A DNA stretch of 42,682 nt, taken from NCBI GenBank assembly GCA_018263435.1, contig JAANXD010000044.1, positions 1-42,682 of the forward strand, in the 5' to 3' direction. The DNA is from Candidatus Scalindua arabica (GTDB lineage Bacteria; Planctomycetota; Brocadiia; Brocadiales; Scalinduaceae). The translations under genes were made by a program, and so were the position numbers. The notes beneath the pieces are model-generated. The model saw only the letters and a list, made by a program, of their open reading frames with translations. It ran no database searches and was not told the origin of the DNA. Of this stretch, positions 31,426 to 40,659 are shown in pieces (position 1 is the stretch's first letter; the number at the start of each line of letters is the position of its first letter).

Positions 31426-33258
31426 ATGGAACAAGCAACTATTCCAACACAAGTCGAAAGGGTGCAACTCGATTCTGATTGGTTACAGCAAAATATTCGT
31501 TGCCAACATCGTTGCCCTGCACACATGGACGTGCCCGGTTACATACGTCTGATTAATCAAGGTAAATATCTGGAATCGTATCAATTAATGCTGGAAACAA
31601 ATCCATTTCCTGCCGTTTGTGGATATATATGCGCACGTCCATGTGAGTCGATGTGTAAACGTGGTGATTTTGACAAGCCGGTGGCAATTGACAATTTAAA
31701 ACGATTTGTCACAGACCATATTTACAAAAACAAAATAAAAGTCCCGCCTCCAATTATAAAACGAAGAGAGGAAATGGTTGCCATAATCGGAGCCGGCCCT
31801 GCCGGATTAACGGCAGCTAATAACCTTGCAGGCATGGGGTACAAGGTAACTGTTTTTGAAAAGGAATCTCAGACAGGCGGAATGATGATGTGGGCTATCC
31901 CGTCTTACAGACTCCCTCGTGAGCAGATTATGTTTGATGTAAATAATATAATAGCAAGGGGTGTCGAGATAAGGACAAACACCCCCATAGGAAGTCCTGG
32001 CAAATCAATTTCAGATCTATTCGAAGAAGGGTTTAAAGCAGTTTTTATTGCTGCAGGCGCTCAAAAGGTAAGAAAACTCGGGATTCCCGGGGAAGATGGA
32101 GAGGGGGTTCTGGACTGCCTTGAATTCCTGAAAAAAGTGAGTCTCGGTGTTTTTAGAGGCCTGGGAAAGAAGGTGGTGGTAGTTGGTGGTGGAAACGTTG
32201 CAATGGATACTGCAAGAACTGCTGCAAGGTTTTTTCAGACCGAAAGATATTATGTCGGCTATGAGCATGCAGAGATGGATACTGCGCGAATGGCAGTTCG
32301 TATGGGAGCGCAGGAGGTACACGTTGTATGCCTGGAATCTAAGGAAGAGATGCCTGCGCACGAGCATGAGATAGACGGGGCAGAGGAAGAGGGTGTAATA
32401 CTTCATCCGTCTAAAGGTCCTAAGAGAATCCTTACAGAAAATAACAGGGTGGTGGGACTGGAAACTATAGATGTTGAATCTGTTTTTGATAGTGACGGCA
32501 GGTTTAATCCTACATTTATTGAAAGTAGTGAAAGTACTATCTCATCAGATTCAGTGATACTGGCGGTTGGTCAGGCTGCTGACACTTCCTGGTTAGACGG
32601 ACACCCTGAGATAGAGGTGACACAGCGAGGTACAATAAAGATTGATGATGAAACTCTTGCAACTACGAGACCCGGTGTTTTTGCTGGAGGAGATGTTGCC
32701 TTCGGGCCCAGGATAGTAATAGAAGCAATTGGAAATGGCGCACAGGCTGCAAGATCCATTGATCGATATATAAGAGGAGAAGGTCTTCGAGAACCTAAGA
32801 AAAAGGTTTGGGTTACGCTTTCTGATAACAAGATCAATGCGCGCGAAGCAAATTATGATGTCGTGCCCCGCCAGGAGATGTCGATGTTACCTGCAGAAGA
32901 GAGGCAGGTCTCATTTAATATGGTAGAGCTCGGCCTTACTGGGGAACAAGCGAAGATAGAATCTTCCCGTTGCCTTAAATGTGACCTTACTATTGATGTG
33001 GAGACAAAAGACTGCATACTCTGCGGCAGATGCACCATGGTATGCCCGATGGGAGCGCTGAGGATGGTGGATGCGCAAGATGAAACAAAAGTTTACGTGC
33101 CCTCGGTTAGTGAAGACGGTCTTGTAATAAAATATACTGATAAATGCATTCGTTGTGGTAATTGTAAGGATTGTCCTGTGAGTGTAATAACCATGAAACG
33201 TGTGCTTTGGGAGCCTAATGAAGAAATTAATAAAAAACTGGGAAACAGCGAGGATTAA
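31426..33258 (+). CDS. GltD-like FAD/NAD(P) oxidoreductase with ferredoxin domains, part of the Rieske/b complex
   Basis: 610 aa. The N-terminal helical Fe-S domain (CQHRC at 26-30; CGYICARPCESMC at 65-77) is the type found in glutamate synthase small subunit and related proteins. The FAD site is IIGAGPAGLTAANNLAGMGY (from about 120), the second dinucleotide site VVVVGGGNVAMDTART, and GVFAGGDVAFGP is the C-terminal FAD loop. Two 4Fe-4S motifs end the protein: CILCGRCTMVCP and CIRCGNCKDCP, the latter one residue shorter than usual between the third and fourth Cys. About 22 residues containing a repeated MDTAR are inserted after the second dinucleotide site. Its place in the operon suggests electron exchange between quinol and NAD(P) or ferredoxin; this is inference. 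Confidence 0.9.
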   Translation: MEQATIPTQVERVQLDSDWLQQNIRCQHRCPAHMDVPGYIRLINQGKYLESYQLMLETNPFPAVCGYICARPCESMCKRGDFDKPVAIDNLKRFVTDHIYKNKIKVPPPIIKRREEMVAIIGAGPAGLTAANNLAGMGYKVTVFEKESQTGGMMMWAIPSYRLPREQIMFDVNNIIARGVEIRTNTPIGSPGKSISDLFEEGFKAVFIAAGAQKVRKLGIPGEDGEGVLDCLEFLKKVSLGVFRGLGKKVVVVGGGNVAMDTARTAARFFQTERYYVGYEHAEMDTARMAVRMGAQEVHVVCLESKEEMPAHEHEIDGAEEEGVILHPSKGPKRILTENNRVVGLETIDVESVFDSDGRFNPTFIESSESTISSDSVILAVGQAADTSWLDGHPEIEVTQRGTIKIDDETLATTRPGVFAGGDVAFGPRIVIEAIGNGAQAARSIDRYIRGEGLREPKKKVWVTLSDNKINAREANYDVVPRQEMSMLPAEERQVSFNMVELGLTGEQAKIESSRCLKCDLTIDVETKDCILCGRCTMVCPMGALRMVDAQDETKVYVPSVSEDGLVIKYTDKCIRCGNCKDCPVSVITMKRVLWEPNEEINKKLGNSED

Positions 33259-33323
33259 GAGAATAGGTTTCTATAACTAATGTGGATGTAAAGTAAAAGT
33301 AATGTGAAGGGAAGGATAAACAA

Positions 33324-34097
33324 ATGGAAATTCCGGATCTGAAAAAGAAGTTGATGGACTCTGTAAATGAAATCTGGAAGACTGTATTTCGCCATGGTTT
33401 CAAAGATACTCCCAGAAACAGGGCTCTTATAATAATAAGCAATGTGTGGCTGCATTTGCATCCGGCACAGGTCCGGGAGCATGGTACAAAAATCCGCTTT
33501 ACCTGGTGTATGGGCGGTATTACTTTCTTTGTATTCCTGTTTGAATTAGTTACGGGAATATTGTTAATGTTCTATTATACTCCTGATGTAAACAAGGCTT
33601 ATGCGGATATGGCAGATTTGATGTTTGTGGTACCTTATGGCAGATTATTGAGGAATAGCCACCGATGGGCTGCACATGCCATGGTGATTACGGTGAGTGT
33701 ACACATGCTGCGTGTATTTTTATCGGGTTCGTATAAAGTACCCAGGCAATTTAACTGGGTGGTAGGAGTGTTATTATTGTTAATAACATTCTTATTGAGT
33801 TTTACAGGATACCTGCTGCCCTGGGACCAGCTTGGATATTGGGCTATTACGGTTGGTATGAATATGGGAAGGGCAACGCCTTTTTTAGGTTATGAGGGGC
33901 CGTTCTCACATCTGCTGGGAGTGACAATAAACAATGACGTTCGTTTTGCTCTGATTGGAGGAACAACTATAGGCGCTCCAGCCTTGTTGCGTGCCTATGT
34001 ATGGCATTGTATCGCAATACCACTGATAGCCGCAGCATTGATGATGGTTCACTTCTGGAGAATACGTAAAGACGGCGGCATTTCAGGGCGGTTATAA
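33324..34097 (+). CDS. Cytochrome b, N-terminal (b6-type) subunit
   Basis: 257 aa, four core transmembrane helices. Heme ligands: H113 and H127 in the second helix (13 residues between) and H228 and H243 in the fourth (14 residues between), the b6-type spacing. Cys62 in TWCMGGITFF aligns with Cys35 of cytochrome b6, which holds the extra heme ci/cn. SFTGYLLPWDQLGYWA is the conserved Qo-side loop. It forms the quinol-oxidising core with the following gene. GGAAGG precedes the ATG by nine bases. Confidence 0.95.
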   Translation: MEIPDLKKKLMDSVNEIWKTVFRHGFKDTPRNRALIIISNVWLHLHPAQVREHGTKIRFTWCMGGITFFVFLFELVTGILLMFYYTPDVNKAYADMADLMFVVPYGRLLRNSHRWAAHAMVITVSVHMLRVFLSGSYKVPRQFNWVVGVLLLLITFLLSFTGYLLPWDQLGYWAITVGMNMGRATPFLGYEGPFSHLLGVTINNDVRFALIGGTTIGAPALLRAYVWHCIAIPLIAAALMMVHFWRIRKDGGISGRL

Positions 34098-34183
34098 TTA
34101 ATTTGTTTCGGTGACCTGCCCACCATTCCGTTTGCAAATAAATATTAGTATTTGAAAATATTTTTATTTTAAGGAGTATATCC

Positions 34184-34909
34184 ATGGAGATCAGGCAGCA
34201 CGAGAAAGAGCCGGTTGAATTGAAAGATGACAGGGTGTTTACATGGCCTAACCTTGTTGTTAAAGAGTTCCTGGCTGCTATTCTTGTTACGATAGGATTA
34301 CTTTTTTATTCATTTTATGTGGATGCTCCGCTTAGTGAATTATCAGATCCGGCACACGCCGAAAATCCGGCAAAGGCGCCATGGTATTTTGCAGGTTTAC
34401 AGGAACAACTGGTCTATTTCGATCCATGGTACGCCGGAGTAGTGCTTCCAAGCATAATTGTTGTGGGATTGATACTTTTGCCGTTTTTGGATAATAATCC
34501 TAAGGGAAATGGTTATTTTACGTTTAGAGAGCGGAAGTTTGCTATAGTGGTTTTTATCTCAGGCTACGTGTTCTGGTATTTACTGATATACGTTGGCACT
34601 GCTCTGAGAGGACCTTTCTGGACATTTTTCTGGCCATGGCAGGAGTGGACGCATAGTTTCCCTACACCGGCACCGCTCCATAATTTACCTTTACCATTGG
34701 GGATTGCACTTTCGATCGGGTTTTATACTGTGGGACTTGTCTTCCCTTTATTTATTAAGAAAGGAATCCTTTTTCGTAATCTGGGCATCATACGGTATGC
34801 CATTACAATGGGGCTTCTTCTAACAATGATCGGCACAGCGGGCAAGATGATTTTGAGACTTGTATTTAATATCAAATATGTTATAGCGACCCCATGGATA
34901 AACATATGA
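34184..34909 (+). CDS. Cytochrome b, C-terminal (subunit IV-like) subunit
   Basis: 241 aa. FTWPNLVVKEF is the start of the b C-domain, and KAPWYFAGLQEQLVYF replaces the PEWY region (here P-W-Y-F) that lines the Qo site. Five hydrophobic helices follow, more than the three of b6f subunit IV, with two extra helices at the C-terminus (LGIALSIGFYTVGLVFPLF and beyond). AAGGAG lies upstream of the ATG. Co-transcribed with the N-terminal subunit, 86 bases apart. Confidence 0.92.
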   Translation: MEIRQHEKEPVELKDDRVFTWPNLVVKEFLAAILVTIGLLFYSFYVDAPLSELSDPAHAENPAKAPWYFAGLQEQLVYFDPWYAGVVLPSIIVVGLILLPFLDNNPKGNGYFTFRERKFAIVVFISGYVFWYLLIYVGTALRGPFWTFFWPWQEWTHSFPTPAPLHNLPLPLGIALSIGFYTVGLVFPLFIKKGILFRNLGIIRYAITMGLLLTMIGTAGKMILRLVFNIKYVIATPWINI

Positions 34910-34956
34910 TTAATCTCGAAATTCGTAAACGATTATTTCCAGAGAGTAGGTGATTT

Positions 34957-37431
34957 GTGAGCATACGAGGAGTAATATTTTTTATCTCAAGTGCCCTGTT
35001 ACTTTTAATTACAGGTATGTGGATTAATGTTGAGCGGCATCCGGAATGGAAAAAATATCAAAAGAGATATTACAAAGAACATGCACTAAAGACAGAGAAA
35101 GAGTATGCTGCCTCTACATCTGAAGAAGAACAAGAGTCGCTTGGCAAGGAGTTGGCATTCTTGAAGAAACCTGTATATGAAGTTAAGCAGATTCTCTTGA
35201 AAGGCAAGTCATTGTGGTCGGAAGGAGGAAATGGAGACAGGGTGGATAGATGCATGACTTGTCATCTGGGAATAAACAGGGAGGATAGTATTTCTGAAGC
35301 CCAGCCTTTCTCAAGTCATCCGAGGTGGGAAGTTTACCTTGAAAATCATCCACCTGAGAAGTTTGGCTGTGCGATTTGCCATGAAGGACAGGCACGGGCG
35401 ATGACAAATCCGGAAAAGGCGCATGGTGAGGTTAAACACTGGCTGACACCTATGAACAGAGGTAAGCTGGCACAATCCTCGTGTATAAAATGTCATGAAA
35501 GGAATATAGAACTGGTTGGCGGAGAAGAGCTTTGGAAGGGAATAAAGCTCTTTGAAGAATTGAGATGTTTTGGCTGCCATATAACAAAAGGGTTTGGCAA
35601 TGATGGGCATAGTATCGTTGCCCCTGACTTAACACGAATAGGAAGCAGGGTTAACATCGCATGGCTGATAGAGTGGCTGATGGGTCCCAAGAAATTCAGG
35701 CCAAGCACAAGGATGCCGGATTTTATTTTCAAAGAAGAGGATGTTATATCCATAACAGCATATCTCTGGCAGAATTCAGAAGGATCTTACCAGGAAATAC
35801 CGGGAGAATTTGATGAAGATGTGATTGAAGAAGGCTACTTAATTTTTGAGAGTGTAGGGTGTCTGGCATGCCACAGCGATGTAGAGGAAGACGGTAAAAT
35901 ACACGGCCCTAATCTTGCGAGGATCGGAGAGGCTATGAAATATGAATGGCTGGTTAGCTGGTTGTTAGACCCAAGGGCCTATTCGCCAAAGACAAGCATG
36001 CCTGATCTCAGGCTCGATAACGAAAGCGCAAGGCTTTTGGCAGCGTATTTGACAACTTTAAAAGGCGAAGGGTACAAAGAGAAGCCGGAAAAGTATGAAT
36101 GGCTGGACGATCCGGAAGTGGCAAAACAGGGAGAAAAACTGATTATAGAATATGGCTGTTCAGGATGTCATAATATAAAGGGTATGGAGGGCCAGGGTAA
36201 GATAGGTGTAGAATTGACAGAGATAGGCTCCAAAAATATACACTTCTTTGATTTTGGTTCTGAAGAAAAACTTGGCCATTCTTTGCAGAAAGAAATACTC
36301 AGCCTTGTTGGACTGGAAGATGCAGAAAAGAATGTAGGTAAGGCAAGACATACCTGGATAAAGGCAAAGCTGGGTAATCCGAGACAATTTGATGAAGAAA
36401 ATTTAAAGATGCCTAACTTCCGGTTGAATCAGGAGGAGATAGAGGCGTTGTCCATATTATTAGTAGGTTTAAGGAGAGAGAAACTGGAGGAGAGCTATGT
36501 GTATAAAGCATCAGAAAAAGAGAAGTACATTGCAGAAGGCAATAGAGTTCTGTACAAATACAATTGCATGGGATGTCATCAGTTTACAATAGACACATTG
36601 TATTTGAAAGATGGAAGTTGTTTAGAAGGCATGGTTAAGCTCGAGGAAGAAGATAGCTTGTTTTTCCAGTTATGGGAGGATGATGAAAAACTTGGGCGAA
36701 TGGCCGGAGATACGGTGCAAATAGAGAAAGAGCATATAAGTAGCAGAGAAAGCGCCGAAGGAGGAGAAGAAATAGCTTCACTAATAATTGATTATCATGT
36801 TGAGGTGGACAGTATGATGCCGGAGGAAGCAAAAGTTTTTACACCACCAGTGTTGTATGGTGAAGGAAGGAAGGTACAGTGTACATGGCTTTTCAGCTTT
36901 CTTGAAGAGCCTATTGCCCTGAGACCCTGGCTGGATATCCGCATGCCGACATTTCGCTTATCAGAGAAAGAGGCTACATTAATATCCAGATATCTTGCAG
37001 TTGTAGACGGAGAAGAATATCCGTATGAGTTTTTAAGAGAAAAAAGGGATTACTATATAAAACAAAAAGAGCTGGAAAATCCAGGTTACCTGGCAAAGGC
37101 AAGGCGTCTGTTTGAATCCAAGGATGTAAATTGTGCGTCCTGTCATGTCAGAGGAGATAAAACACCTGACGGAGACCCTGCGGATTGGGCACCGGATTTG
37201 TTATTGTCAAAAGAGAGGTTGAAACCTGATTGGATAGAGGAGTGGCTGTTAGACCCCCAGATAATACAGCCCGGCACAAAGATGCCAAAGTTTTTCAGGG
37301 AAGGTACCTTCCAGGACATTTTCCCGGGGACACCGGAAGAACAATCCGAGGCAATTAAGGACCTATTAATGAATCTTCCAGAGGATATGTTCATGGAACA
37401 AGGTCATGAATCAAAAGAATCAGTTAAATAA
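34957..37431 (+). CDS. Membrane-anchored octaheme c-type cytochrome of the Rieske/b complex
   Basis: 824 aa, starting at a GTG. One N-terminal helix (VIFFISSALLLLITGMWI) anchors it. Eight CxxCH motifs are at residues 99, 138, 176, 204, 302, 401, 537 and 726. The first three lie close together as a triheme head. The last five each head a monoheme class I-like domain with a distal Met in an MPxF motif (STRMPDF, KTSMPDL, LKMPNF, IRMPTF, TKMPKF). The domain at 537 carries an insertion of about 85 residues between heme and Met. Length and heme count suggest a long electron wire from the Rieske head to soluble acceptors. Confidence 0.93.
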   Translation: MSIRGVIFFISSALLLLITGMWINVERHPEWKKYQKRYYKEHALKTEKEYAASTSEEEQESLGKELAFLKKPVYEVKQILLKGKSLWSEGGNGDRVDRCMTCHLGINREDSISEAQPFSSHPRWEVYLENHPPEKFGCAICHEGQARAMTNPEKAHGEVKHWLTPMNRGKLAQSSCIKCHERNIELVGGEELWKGIKLFEELRCFGCHITKGFGNDGHSIVAPDLTRIGSRVNIAWLIEWLMGPKKFRPSTRMPDFIFKEEDVISITAYLWQNSEGSYQEIPGEFDEDVIEEGYLIFESVGCLACHSDVEEDGKIHGPNLARIGEAMKYEWLVSWLLDPRAYSPKTSMPDLRLDNESARLLAAYLTTLKGEGYKEKPEKYEWLDDPEVAKQGEKLIIEYGCSGCHNIKGMEGQGKIGVELTEIGSKNIHFFDFGSEEKLGHSLQKEILSLVGLEDAEKNVGKARHTWIKAKLGNPRQFDEENLKMPNFRLNQEEIEALSILLVGLRREKLEESYVYKASEKEKYIAEGNRVLYKYNCMGCHQFTIDTLYLKDGSCLEGMVKLEEEDSLFFQLWEDDEKLGRMAGDTVQIEKEHISSRESAEGGEEIASLIIDYHVEVDSMMPEEAKVFTPPVLYGEGRKVQCTWLFSFLEEPIALRPWLDIRMPTFRLSEKEATLISRYLAVVDGEEYPYEFLREKRDYYIKQKELENPGYLAKARRLFESKDVNCASCHVRGDKTPDGDPADWAPDLLLSKERLKPDWIEEWLLDPQIIQPGTKMPKFFREGTFQDIFPGTPEEQSEAIKDLLMNLPEDMFMEQGHESKESVK

Positions 37432-37443
37432 AAAATTTAAAGA

Positions 37444-37462
37444 TTTCAAATTCTTTTTGAAA
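37444..37462 (+). terminator. Weak terminator-like hairpin after the octaheme gene
   Basis: TTTCAAA-n5-TTTGAAA followed by ATTTTATT. AT-only stem, so weak. The rest of the 331-base gap 37432-37762 shows nothing else that I can support. Confidence 0.3.
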
Positions 37463-37762
37463 ATTTTATTAACCTTTTAAGAATAATAATAAATTTCGAT
37501 ATGATTGAAATGGCTGTAGAGAAACAATCACCGGTTCTGGAAAAGATGATTGGAAATTGCTTTTTAGAAATTTTGTAAGAGTAGTAAAGTAATTAACAAA
37601 ATTCAAACAAATCATAGAATCCGACATAATTCAATCAATATGGTAAATGTTTAGTTTAAAGTATAGTGTGTCCTCAACCATTAATGTTTTTCATTAATTT
37701 CAACAGTGCTTTAATTAAGAGGCTTTGAATGAAAACATATAATACAGAGGAGAAGATTAAAA

Positions 37763-38347
37763 ATGACAATTTTGAGTAGTGAAAATGCTTTACAAAAGCT
37801 GATGGAGGGCAATAAACGTTATGTTGCCGAGAAGCCTGTCTACCCTAATCAAACAACCGTTCGCCGTGCAGAAATTGCTGAAGGCCAACATCCTTTTGCA
37901 ATCATTGTTAGCTGTTCGGATTCACGGGTTCCTCCTGAGATAATATTCGATCAGGGACTAGGCGATTTATTTGTCATTCGTGTGGCTGGTAATACTGTGG
38001 ATAATATGGTTATGGCCAGTGTGGAATATGCAGCCGAACATTTAAATGTACAGCTGGCTTTAGTGTTAGGACATAAAAGATGTGGTGCAGTGGATGCCGC
38101 TATAAAGAGTGATGGTTCCCGTGGTTCCATTGATAATTTGATTAAGGCTATTAAGCCGGCAGTAGAGAAAGCTAAAAATCAGACTGGTGACCTACAGGAT
38201 AATGCAGTAAAAGCTAATGTAAAAATGGTTGTTGATCAATTAAAATCGTCGAAACCGATTCTGTGTGAATTGGTAAAAGATAACAAGTTAATGATCATTG
38301 GTGCATTTTATGATTTGGATAGTGGATTAGTAGACGTAATCACATGA
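37763..38347 (+). CDS. Beta-class carbonic anhydrase
   Basis: 194 aa. Zinc site: CSDSRV (Cys51, with the Asp53/Arg55 dyad) and GHKRCGAV (His104, Cys107). IIFDQGLGDLFVIRVAGN and SVEYAAEHL are typical of beta-CAs. No signal peptide, so it works in the cytosol, interconverting CO2 and bicarbonate. AGAGGAG lies upstream of the ATG. It sits between the Rieske/b operon and a TDT-type transporter and is the intact counterpart of the broken LCIB-type enzyme at 30015-30404. Confidence 0.96.
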   Translation: MTILSSENALQKLMEGNKRYVAEKPVYPNQTTVRRAEIAEGQHPFAIIVSCSDSRVPPEIIFDQGLGDLFVIRVAGNTVDNMVMASVEYAAEHLNVQLALVLGHKRCGAVDAAIKSDGSRGSIDNLIKAIKPAVEKAKNQTGDLQDNAVKANVKMVVDQLKSSKPILCELVKDNKLMIIGAFYDLDSGLVDVIT

Positions 38348-38462
38348 TTTGATGAAAAAGAATACAATACCTAAATAAAAGTGCCTATCATTTTATTTCA
38401 ACATAATACGGTTAGGTTTTTGTGTAGTAAATTTAGGACTGAATAAGTTTATTTTCCTGTTT

Positions 38463-39554
38463 TTATTGAATTCCTCTTACCAGAAGCTTTTCATGTAAGA
38501 TGTTCCGTTTAACAGAAGCGACTCTGTTTTTAGTAATCGATTTTATTATTGATATTATCATACTAACGAATATGAAGCTCCATGTAGCAAAGGCGATATA
38601 GATAAAACATTTTGAAATGTTTATTAGAAATCTTACATGAAAAGCTTGCGATAGTTTTATTGTACAGGCTGTATACATTCCCAAAGGGAAGACCATGCTC
38701 CAGTATAAGGGACAGTATTCGAACCGTACTTTGTGAAATCCATATTTCCATATTGCCAGGATTATTAAAAGTGGCAACCACCATGTGCCGAATGACCAGA
38801 AAAACAGTGTGAAACCTTTTGTAAATGTTAATAAATCAAGAAAAGCACCACCTAGTTGGGGAAAGTTTATACATAGAAGAGTACCAGCCATCGTGGTAAT
38901 GGCAAGTGCACCCATATTAATCCAATAAGGTGGTACTAATGCGTCTGGCGGCATCTTGAAGAATACTAGCCTGTGAAAAAGAATCGTAATTAAAATAATA
39001 TAAAGGAAAGAACCAATCATCCACCACGCTAAGGAAGAAAACATAACAATACTACTGTAGCCTACAAATTTGGGCGCAAGCATAGCGCCAAGAACAGCTA
39101 CAGATTGTGTTCCTACGGTAGCTATCAGCCAACCTCCATGTATTGCTGTTTCAAGTTTTTCTTCACATCTAATGAAGAGTATACTGAATGTGGACAACGA
39201 AACAATTGTCCAGAGAAAGATACCAAAAAACCAAAGTCCCATTGCTATTTTCGGGCAGTTTGCAATAGAAATAAATTGGGCACCCAAAACGTTTGTACTT
39301 GCAACAGTGGTAAAGAATACTAAACTCATTTTCGAATTGGAAATGTCATTTAACAAAAGATCCCAGTACATACATAATCGTGTTACCTGTAAAGTTAGAA
39401 TAATTGCATATGTAAAAATGTTGAGGTAAAAAAGCCCGATTGCAATAACAGTAAAACCCAATAGATTAGACGCGATAGAAATTATACCTGTAGCCATTAC
39501 CATCGCGAAATATGCTGGATGAAATGTTTTAATTGTATCTCTCATAACGCTCAT
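38463..39554 (-). CDS. TDT/SLAC1-type transporter (TehA-like)
   Basis: 363 aa with about ten transmembrane helices. The opening FHPAYFAMVMATGIISIASN is characteristic of the tellurite-resistance/dicarboxylate transporter family, as are WWLPLLIILAIWKYG and SFGTWWLPL late in the protein. Members move malate, sulfite or small anions, or act as anion channels. The position convergent to a carbonic anhydrase raises bicarbonate or a dicarboxylate as substrate, but this is only contextual. Confidence 0.85.
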   Translation of the reverse strand: MSVMRDTIKTFHPAYFAMVMATGIISIASNLLGFTVIAIGLFYLNIFTYAIILTLQVTRLCMYWDLLLNDISNSKMSLVFFTTVASTNVLGAQFISIANCPKIAMGLWFFGIFLWTIVSLSTFSILFIRCEEKLETAIHGGWLIATVGTQSVAVLGAMLAPKFVGYSSIVMFSSLAWWMIGSFLYIILITILFHRLVFFKMPPDALVPPYWINMGALAITTMAGTLLCINFPQLGGAFLDLLTFTKGFTLFFWSFGTWWLPLLIILAIWKYGFHKVRFEYCPLYWSMVFPLGMYTACTIKLSQAFHVRFLINISKCFIYIAFATWSFIFVSMIISIIKSITKNRVASVKRNILHEKLLVRGIQ

Positions 39555-39594
39555 TTAATAACATTCTTACCTTTCTAAGGAATTAATATACTTC

Positions 39595-39783
39595 GTGGTT
39601 TTCTTAATATACCTGAGCCGACTCACATTCTTGTGGACTGGCTTGTATGAGCAAGCGAGAGAAAAAGTGGCAGAAAAAGTTATGACATACCTAAACTTCT
39701 CCTCCACTGGCCCATTACTCTACCTCACATCCTTTTTACTAACAGAGCTAGCAAAAAGCCTTACAAAGAAACTGGGGGGATAA
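39595..39783 (+). CDS. Possible small protein
   Basis: 62 aa, not recognised. It reads plausibly (LYEQAREKVAEKVMTYLNF, then STGPLLYLTSFLLTELAKSL) with one hydrophobic stretch and a basic end. No Shine-Dalgarno is seen. It fills most of the gap between the transporter and zinc-ribbon genes and could be a remnant. Confidence 0.3.
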   Translation: MVFLIYLSRLTFLWTGLYEQAREKVAEKVMTYLNFSSTGPLLYLTSFLLTELAKSLTKKLGG

Positions 39784-39839
39784 AATAATTCCACTACTCT
39801 CCCCCCTTGATTAATATGTGCAGCAAGATACGTAAATCA

Positions 39840-40142
39840 TTATGTATACTGAAACTCCTCTACAGCTAACTTCAATTCAACTCCCGGACATATCCTACAA
39901 TACTTTGGATTATAACCACTCTCTGGAATGCCGTAGTATTTTTCGCATTCAGGACAAATCAAATACTTTACTGTCCCTTTGTTTTTCCTTTTGTATTTCC
40001 CATTGCCGTTATGAGTGTGATTGTCAAATTCTTTTGTAATTCCTAAAATCATCTCACCACAATGTTCACAACAAGGATTAATCTTATCAGGCATGTAAGA
40101 TAGTTTTTCCTTACATTTAGGACATGTAAAATTCTTCTCCAT
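39840..40142 (-). CDS. Zinc-ribbon hypothetical protein
   Basis: 100 aa. Four pairs of metal-binding cysteines: CPKC and CEHC form a first ribbon, CPEC and CRIC a second, separated by a basic linker (NGKYKRKNKGT). It probably binds two zinc ions. Function unknown; no close operon partner. Confidence 0.75.
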   Translation of the reverse strand: MEKNFTCPKCKEKLSYMPDKINPCCEHCGEMILGITKEFDNHTHNGNGKYKRKNKGTVKYLICPECEKYYGIPESGYNPKYCRICPGVELKLAVEEFQYT

Positions 40143-40659
40143 TTAATTCACCTACTTTCATAAAAAATTAAAATGATAACTGTCAGCTCTCAATCTGACC
40201 ATACTTTGAAATATTTATATTCCTGATGTTGTTGGATAACCTTTATGGCAAAATACGTACCATTATAAATTTATCTATGAATTTTCAGTGCCTGTTGAAA
40301 ACTAAACAATTTTATAATTATGGTAAAATATGATTGAAGTTAAGGGAGGTTTCTTTATAACTCAGAAAAGGATTACCAATAAATCACTAAGGCACAAAGC
40401 ATATGGTGAGTGCTTGAAAGTCTTTTGTTTCAATAGGTTGTGAGTTTTAAAAATTCTTAAGAATAATACTGGGTGAGACAGGGATAGAATCTGATGATGT
40501 TTTATTTAAAATCGGAATCAGATTTTATAAAACTGTCAATCTGGTGTGATAATAATTTTATTAACACCTCTTTTCCGGTACAATTCATAGTCTATTTGAT
40601 AATAAAAAGTGTTCAATTATAGAAAGTGTAAAGTTCTGACTTCTGTAAAATTTTACACT
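40143..40659. other. Intergenic region with two hairpins
   Basis: 517 AT-rich bases without a gene. AATCTGAT ... ATCAGATT (about 40488-40526) can pair. AAGTGTAAA ... TTTACACTT (about 40624-40659) lies directly after the regulator gene and is its likely terminator. Confidence 0.5.
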
